This document shows, one piece after another, positions 59,093 to 64,000 of a stretch of 64,000 nt of DNA (its first letter is position 1; each line of letters opens with the position of its first letter). Source of the DNA: Endozoicomonas sp. OPT23. Its GTDB lineage: Bacteria; Pseudomonadota; Gammaproteobacteria; Pseudomonadales; Endozoicomonadaceae. The DNA is taken from contig NZ_PPFD01000001.1 in the NCBI RefSeq assembly GCF_009653635.1, positions 249,410 to 313,409 on the forward strand, given 5' to 3'. The notes under the pieces were generated by a model, which saw nothing but the letters and a program-made list of their open reading frames with translations, did not search any database and had not been told where the DNA came from. A program made the translations under genes and the position numbers.

Positions 59093-62000
59093 ATGAAAAT
59101 GAAAAAGCTAATATCCGCCAGAGGAACATGTTTCCTCCTGGCTGCTTTACCCCTTGCTGTGTCTGCAGCAACAATAAGTCAGTCTGGTGATTCGATTGAG
59201 GTTACCGAATCGGGCTACCAGATGACTATAGAGCTGAGCGACTTTAAGTACTCATTTTCGGATTCCAGTGGTACTGAGATAGCGCCTGCTCACGACACTT
59301 CTGGTTTGGTACTGAATGGCTCACCGGCAGAATCTGCCAGTTATAACGCAGCCAGTTCAACGAGTTCAGAGCTTCAATTCTCAGTCTCCTTTGAGAATAA
59401 TCAAACAGCAACCGTTAAAGTCTTTCCCAATGAACATTCTGTTCGCATCAGTGTGGAACCATCTTCTCAGCCAACAAATAACACTCTGAAGGCCAGAACA
59501 GGTTCTGTTGCCGGGCCTTTCTATGGTTTGGGAGACGATGGCGGTGCAGGGGTTCTTGAGGACATTTCAGACAAAACTCTGCTCAATAATGGTGGAGCTT
59601 CCCGATTTATATCAACCTTCGCCATTGCACCGAATACAGGGTTTGCTCAGGTCGCTATTTCTCAAGTGAACGAACGCTTTCTGGCGAACAGTAGTCAAAC
59701 GGTTCCTCACAAAGTATCCATAAACGCATCAGAGACTGTGATGGGTGTGGGTAATGTTAAAGCGACGAAGCACTTTTATTACTTTATTGGCTCTCCAAAA
59801 GAAATTTATCAGGCATTTTCTGATGCAAAAGAAACATCCGGTTATGGTGATGTAAAACCTGAATACGGTATGTTTGGACTTGGCTGGGAAGCCTGGCCTT
59901 TCGAAAAATACCACACCAATGCTTCTACGGTTGAGAACAGTGTTACTCAATTTATAGATGATTATGACTACCCACTAAGCTGGGTTGTTATTGGCTCCGG
60001 CTTCTGGGAAAAGGGTGGCTCAACAGTCAGCACAGGTCGTTTTAATTTTAAGACCTATCCAGATGGGAATGGCGACGGAAAACCAGACATCATTGAACTG
60101 GTTCGCTCAAAAGGTGCGAAAGTAATGTTTGGTCTGCGCACCAGTTTTTCTGATTGTAATGGCAGTAATGACTTTTCCTCAGGTGGCACAGATGGCGGTA
60201 AAGGAGGGTGCTTCCTGCCGATTACGACACCAGAAGAGTATTCGACAGGACTTGCTAACAACTATTTTGCCAGACTGGCCAATGGTAAGAACCATGAAGC
60301 AAGTTCTCGCTGGTTTCCTCAGTGGGACGGCAAGATGGAGATACTTGATGCGGCCAATCCGGATGCTGTCAGCTGGTATGCCTCGGAAACCGCAGAGTGG
60401 GGTGTCGATGGCTGGAAAGAGGACACCATGCTTACCGGAACCAGTGAATCCGGAAAGGTCTATCATGATGGTGCCTGGAATGCGCCGATGAAAGCACTGC
60501 ATGAGCGTGGTGACTACGTGATGGCTCGTAATGCTTATGTCAGTAGTCCTGGTAGCATCCAGCGCCTCAATGATACTCACGGTGAAGAACTCCGTATTCC
60601 ACAATTGGTCCTGTCTTATGCAGCCAGTGGTGCACCTAATGTGTATACCGACATTATTGGTAACTCCAGCCAGGGCAATGGTCGATATCTGGAAAGACAC
60701 GCCAAGTTGGCCGCACTGACAGCCAGTATGTCGTTTGGTATTGAACCATGGCGAAAATCTACTGCAGCCAACATTAAGGCTGCAGCAGACTGGCATGAAA
60801 AGTACCGTCCTTTCATCTATAGCGCAGCTCTGAAAACTTACGACACAGGGTATCCTTACACAGCCACTCCCCTGCCAATAGCCTATCCAGAGGACAGTCA
60901 GACTTATAACCTGGACAACAGTCGTCTATGGCAATGGTTGATCGATGAGTCGGTACTGGCTTGGCCAAAGTTCAACAGTAGCAGCGGTAACGGTAGTCGC
61001 AATGTATACCTGCCTGAAGGTATCTGGATGGATATGAACACCCATGAGAGCTTTCAGGGGCCTCGCATGCTGACTGAACACAGTCAGTCGGGTACAAAAA
61101 TCCCCGTATTTGTTGGTGGGAAAGGTATTGTTGTCAGCAAGCAGGGAGAAAACCTTCAGGCTGAAATCTGGCCTATCAAGCCAAACAGTGTCAGCAGTGT
61201 CAGTTATGAGTATCGCCACTTTGAAGCTCAGGCTGATGGTACTGACAAAGTGTCTTCTATCACTCTGAACAACACTGGTTGGGATACTGGTTTACTATCA
61301 GTGACTGATATCACAATGGGCGCATCAGTCGATGTTACGGTTGTTAATGAGCGGGGTGGTATTAACTTTGATCTGCAGGCAGGACACAACTATGAAGTAT
61401 CCGGTGGTGGCACCGAAGTAGATGCTGGTGGCCCGGGTACTTTGCCAACCGGAGATAATATTGCGCTGAATAAGCCGGTTACCGTCAGCTCTACGCATTC
61501 CAGTAGTTTTGTGGGCAGTAATGCTGTTGATGGTGATAATAGTGCTAATAACAGCAGCCGCTGGATTTCAGAACAGTATTCTGACAACAGCTGGATAGAA
61601 ATTGATCTGCAGGGTAACTATCAGATTGATGAGATTCGTTTCTGGACAGGTTGGAATGACTACAACTCGGCACTGGCTGATTACACGCTGGAATACTGGA
61701 ATGGTGATAGCTGGATAGAAGCCATTAACAGAACCAATAACAGCAATGCAGTTGTTGTTGAGAGCGTATCAGGTGTGACGGGGTCAAAGATTCGTCTTTC
61801 ATCATCGGACTGGATCAAGCTGTTTGAGATTGAGGTAATCGGTAGTAAGGCTGCGTCAGTTAATCTGGCGCTGAATAAGACTGCGACTGCCACTTCGAGC
61901 CATAACAGCACATATGTTGCAAGCAACGCTGTTGATGGAGACACCTCAAGCAATTCAAGTCGCTGGATTTCAACCAATGACAATCAATCAGACTCGATTG

Positions 62001-62242
62001 AAGTTGATCTTGGTTCTCTGAAGAGCATTTCACAGATCAAGTTCTGGACTGGCTGGAATAACTCTGGTGCTTTGAGTAGCTATCAACTTGACTACTGGAA
62101 TGGCTCTGCATGGGTGAATTTGTTTGATGAGCAGAATAATAGTTCTGAGCAGGTAGATAAAACCTTTGCCGCTGTCAGTGCTTCAAAAGTCAGGTTAAGC
62201 AGTAATGACTGGATCAAACTGTATGAGTTAGAAGTCTATTAA
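59093..62242 (+). CDS. Secreted GH31 glycoside hydrolase with two CBM32 (F5/8 type C) domains
   Basis: A 1049-residue exported alpha-glycosidase-type enzyme. The signal peptide is at 1-25 (FLLAALPLAVSAA). A beta-sandwich is followed by the GH31 (beta/alpha)8 catalytic domain at about 250-600. The likely nucleophile is Asp444 in GVDGWKEDTM, and the likely acid/base is Asp494 in RLNDTHGEEL. A C-terminal beta domain follows. Two tandem discoidin/CBM32 modules lie at about 788-920 and 923-1049, each with SNAVDGD and RWIS. The catalytic loop is unlike the WKTDFGE or DGxWxDMNE of familiar GH31 alpha-xylosidases/glucosidases. CBM32 modules often bind galactose/GalNAc, so host mucin-type glycans are a plausible substrate (inference). 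The last gene of its cassette. Confidence 0.88.
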   Translation: MKMKKLISARGTCFLLAALPLAVSAATISQSGDSIEVTESGYQMTIELSDFKYSFSDSSGTEIAPAHDTSGLVLNGSPAESASYNAASSTSSELQFSVSFENNQTATVKVFPNEHSVRISVEPSSQPTNNTLKARTGSVAGPFYGLGDDGGAGVLEDISDKTLLNNGGASRFISTFAIAPNTGFAQVAISQVNERFLANSSQTVPHKVSINASETVMGVGNVKATKHFYYFIGSPKEIYQAFSDAKETSGYGDVKPEYGMFGLGWEAWPFEKYHTNASTVENSVTQFIDDYDYPLSWVVIGSGFWEKGGSTVSTGRFNFKTYPDGNGDGKPDIIELVRSKGAKVMFGLRTSFSDCNGSNDFSSGGTDGGKGGCFLPITTPEEYSTGLANNYFARLANGKNHEASSRWFPQWDGKMEILDAANPDAVSWYASETAEWGVDGWKEDTMLTGTSESGKVYHDGAWNAPMKALHERGDYVMARNAYVSSPGSIQRLNDTHGEELRIPQLVLSYAASGAPNVYTDIIGNSSQGNGRYLERHAKLAALTASMSFGIEPWRKSTAANIKAAADWHEKYRPFIYSAALKTYDTGYPYTATPLPIAYPEDSQTYNLDNSRLWQWLIDESVLAWPKFNSSSGNGSRNVYLPEGIWMDMNTHESFQGPRMLTEHSQSGTKIPVFVGGKGIVVSKQGENLQAEIWPIKPNSVSSVSYEYRHFEAQADGTDKVSSITLNNTGWDTGLLSVTDITMGASVDVTVVNERGGINFDLQAGHNYEVSGGGTEVDAGGPGTLPTGDNIALNKPVTVSSTHSSSFVGSNAVDGDNSANNSSRWISEQYSDNSWIEIDLQGNYQIDEIRFWTGWNDYNSALADYTLEYWNGDSWIEAINRTNNSNAVVVESVSGVTGSKIRLSSSDWIKLFEIEVIGSKAASVNLALNKTATATSSHNSTYVASNAVDGDTSSNSSRWISTNDNQSDSIEVDLGSLKSISQIKFWTGWNNSGALSSYQLDYWNGSAWVNLFDEQNNSSEQVDKTFAAVSASKVRLSSNDWIKLYELEVY

Positions 62243-62255
62243 TTAACCGTTCAAA

Positions 62256-62295
62256 CTTCCCCTTTGCTTTCGTAATTACTGAAGACAAAGGGGAG
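62256..62295. terminator. Convergent inverted repeat after GH31
   Basis: CTTCCCCTTTG (62256-62266) is complementary to CAAAGGGGAG (62286-62295) with a TTTC/GAA inner pairing. It lies between the stop codons of convergent genes. Confidence 0.65.
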
Positions 62296-62311
62296 GCTCG
62301 CAAGCCGTCGG

Positions 62312-63193
62312 CTATAACTCCTTATTTCGCTGTTTTTCTATAGCCAAAAATATTTCATTCGCATCGGCGTTCATGGCACGCAGCCTATAGGGCTTTTTGT
62401 ACTCTGAATAATATATTTCAACCTGAGGGATTCTGGCGTTATGGGCGTAGTGCTCGTTGAGCTCGACCCGTTTTATTTCTTCGAACAGTAAACGCCTTTT
62501 GGTCAGTGGGAAGTGAAGAACCAGGCTGTCAGAAAGAATATCTATTTTACTCACGGTCAAAAAGTATTCATGGCTGACAATCAGAGTGAACAGAAGGATA
62601 GCCAGCGATGCCCACCAGGAGACAAGGGCCGATATCAGAGCAAAAAGGCCAAACGCGACAAGAAATATAATCCAGCCAACCTGATCAAGCCGGTTTATGC
62701 GATAACTGGACGCATAAGCTTTATTTCGAGTGCTTTGTAGGAGCCTCTCAGTCAGAGTAGTTTGAAGTTCCTGAAAGTTTTTTAACTGGCGGGATACGGA
62801 AATAAGAACTTTTCCCTGAGCATCTTTTGCTTCAAGCGTTCGCAGCCAGCTACGTTCTTTCCAGGAATCAATTCTCTCCCACGGGATTAATGTTTGCGAC
62901 TTTGAGTGTCTGAGATACCAGATGCCCTCATCATCAATGGCAATTTCCTGATCTGGCATTTTTCTATAGCTGTACCAGCAGGCAACGCCCATTCCTCCAA
63001 ACACCAGCATTGAGCATGAAAATATAAAGATGAATGCTTTTAATCCACTCTCACCGCTGGCAAGTAAAACTCGATAATCCTGGTCACCCCCAACCAGAAA
63101 AGGCACTGCCAGCCCTAATAAAAGGCAGCCAACGGCTAATACCTTTGCAATAGTGAAATCATAAGAGTGAAAACAGTAACTTTTTTGTGACAT
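62312..63193 (-). CDS. Membrane protein with PH-like domain
   Basis: A 293-residue protein, not recognised as a named gene. It has two helices near the N-terminus (about 15-37 and 50-72) and two in the middle (about 172-192 and 194-212). Between and after these lie beta-rich segments resembling bacterial PH domains (EIAIDDEGIWYLRHSKSQTLIPWERIDSWKE and IDILSDSLVLHFPLTKRRLLFEEIKRVEL). It could bind lipid or peptidoglycan precursors, but no evidence shows this. It converges on GH31 and stands alone before the repeat at 63224. Confidence 0.65.
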   Translation of the reverse strand: MSQKSYCFHSYDFTIAKVLAVGCLLLGLAVPFLVGGDQDYRVLLASGESGLKAFIFIFSCSMLVFGGMGVACWYSYRKMPDQEIAIDDEGIWYLRHSKSQTLIPWERIDSWKERSWLRTLEAKDAQGKVLISVSRQLKNFQELQTTLTERLLQSTRNKAYASSYRINRLDQVGWIIFLVAFGLFALISALVSWWASLAILLFTLIVSHEYFLTVSKIDILSDSLVLHFPLTKRRLLFEEIKRVELNEHYAHNARIPQVEIYYSEYKKPYRLRAMNADANEIFLAIEKQRNKEL

Positions 63194-63223
63194 GCTCCCT
63201 CACACGACAAAGCCTGATCAGCA

Positions 63224-63309
63224 ATAAGTATCCAGACACAGGTAATGAAATATTAAGTCGCTGTTTGCCCGCTTTCAGCGGGTAAAGACTTATAATTTCG
63301 TATGTCTGG
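63224..63309 (-). repeat. Dispersed repeat, copy D (inverted)
   Basis: Read on the minus strand it begins CAGACATACGAAATTATAAG, has core TTTACCCGC-TGAAA-GCGGGCAAA, and ends TTCATTACCTGTG...ATACTTAT, the same order as copies A-C. It lies between the PH-like protein gene and ilvE, at the right-hand edge of the segment that separates waaF from ilvE. Confidence 0.75.
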
Positions 63310-63425
63310 GTGCTGAAGGCTGTAGCATCAATGAGTCAGGTTAATAATTAACCGGATTAATTGAGAAAGATGTGAGATTTACCAGTAATTAAATGGGGCA
63401 GGGTTCGCAGAAAGGGAAGATTTAA

Positions 63426-63449
63426 AGCTGCCTGTTTTCACAGACAGCT
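63426..63449 (-). terminator. Terminator after ilvE
   Basis: Read on the minus strand: AGCTGTCTG-TGAAAA-CAGGCAGCT (one G-T pair) is followed by TTAAATCTT. It lies 22 bases past the ilvE stop codon. Confidence 0.75.
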
Positions 63450-63470
63450 CATTTGAACAAACGGAAATGG

Positions 63471-64000
63471 TTATACGTGAGCTAGCCATTCAGGATATTC
63501 TTTCCGCTTACCAGTCACCTGATCAAAGTACATGGTCTGTAGCTTCTCGGTGATTGGGCCACGCTTGCCACTGCCAATGATACGACCGTCGTATTCACGA
63601 ATCGGCAGTACTTCTGCAGCGGTACCGGTAAAGAACGCTTCTTTGGCGATATAGACTTCGTCACGGGTAATACGTTTTTCACGCACTTCCAGTCCGATAT
63701 CTTTAGCAAAACGCATAATGGTTTCACGGGTGATACCTTCCAGGCAGGACGTCAGCTCAGGGGTGTAGAGAATGCCGTCTTCTTTCAGGATGAAGATATT
63801 CTCGCCGCTGCCTTCTGCCACATACCCTTCGTTGTCCAGCAGCAGTGCTTCTTCACAACCGCTGTCCAGTGCTTCACGCAGAGCCAGCATGGAGTTCATG
63901 TAGTTGCCGTTTGCCTTCGCCTTACACATGGTGATGTTCACATGGTGGCGAGTGTATGATGAAGTACGAATCTTGATGCCTTGTTCCTTGGCTTCAGGGC
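63471..64000 (-). CDS. ilvE: Branched-chain amino acid aminotransferase, 3' part
   Basis: A PLP enzyme catalysing the last reversible step of Leu, Ile and Val synthesis. Only the C-terminal ~176 residues are in the window; the start lies beyond base 64000. The visible part matches E. coli IlvE almost residue by residue: SSYTRHHVN, KAKANGNYMNSMLA, EALLLDNEGYVAEGSGENIF, LEGITRETIM, REKRITRDEVYIAKEAFFTGTAAEVLPIREYDG and GKRGPITEKLQ. An apparent GTG-started shorter frame at 63941 is just an internal codon. In Pseudomonas waaF follows directly; here the ~14-kb cassette intervenes. Confidence 0.96.
   Translation of the reverse strand, partial: PEAKEQGIKIRTSSYTRHHVNITMCKAKANGNYMNSMLALREALDSGCEEALLLDNEGYVAEGSGENIFILKEDGILYTPELTSCLEGITRETIMRFAKDIGLEVREKRITRDEVYIAKEAFFTGTAAEVLPIREYDGRIIGSGKRGPITEKLQTMYFDQVTGKRKEYPEWLAHV

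Noticed and set aside
1-64000. Transposases, integrases, CRISPR arrays, tRNA or rRNA genes
   Set aside because: None could be recognised on either strand; the repeats found are short, palindromic and non-coding.

Overview
The window comes from a gammaproteobacterium of the Pseudomonadales/Oceanospirillales type. The main evidence is gene order. Several blocks match remembered Pseudomonas aeruginosa neighbourhoods: tex/gshA; algQ-FKBP-algP-ABC-F; metX-metW-DUF4426-rdgB-hemW; argH/algZ-algR-hemC-hemD-hemX-hemY; and waaF-waaC-waaG-waaP with LPS kinases, with ilvE nearby. Moderate G+C, a host-glycan-type secreted hydrolase with CBM32 domains and a eukaryote-like tyrosine phosphatase suggest an animal-associated lineage such as Endozoicomonadaceae. 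That family assignment is an inference; no rRNA is present.

Layout. 1-7 kb: tex, gshA, algQ/rsd, an FKBP isomerase and the lysine/alanine-repeat protein AlgP. 7-11 kb: a predicted tyrosine phosphatase with a disordered N-terminus, the ABC-F protein YheS, a ZapB-like coiled coil and an unknown small protein. 11-16.5 kb: methionine biosynthesis (metX-metW), a DUF4426 protein, rdgB, hemW, a DUF3392 membrane protein and a small unknown. 16.5-23.4 kb: a lactate-oxidation locus (lutABC plus a large FAD/FeS D-lactate dehydrogenase on the minus strand, divergent lldR, and a FadR-type operator between them). 23.4-31 kb: trmB, a DUF423 protein, the hemCDXY operon and the AlgZ/AlgR two-component system. 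31-36.7 kb: argH behind a triple ArgR-box-like array and a structured leader, then an acyl-AMP ligase / PLP decarboxylase / GNAT operon converging on an acyl carrier protein. 36.8-49.3 kb: LPS core and O-antigen genes on the minus strand, with an AT-rich centre (about 38.8-44.5 kb). 49.3-63.4 kb: a glycan-use cassette (CUT1 ABC transporter, IclR regulator, FAD oxidoreductase, porin, secreted GH31 with two CBM32 domains) plus a PH-like membrane protein. This cassette lies between waaF and ilvE, which are adjacent in Pseudomonas. The window ends inside ilvE.

Non-coding structure is rich. An approximately 85-90 bp repeat, consisting of an inverted-repeat core of the type TTGCCCGCC/GGCGGGCAA followed by a conserved TTCGATTACGT module, occurs in at least four clear copies and two divergent or chimaeric ones. 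Bare core hairpins also serve as intergenic terminators. A branched approximately 110-nt structure lies between rdgB and hemW. Paired IclR-type palindromes precede the sugar-binding-protein gene, and a 15-codon leader ORF with a strong ribosome site precedes the GH31 gene. No rRNA, tRNA, CRISPR array or transposase was recognised.
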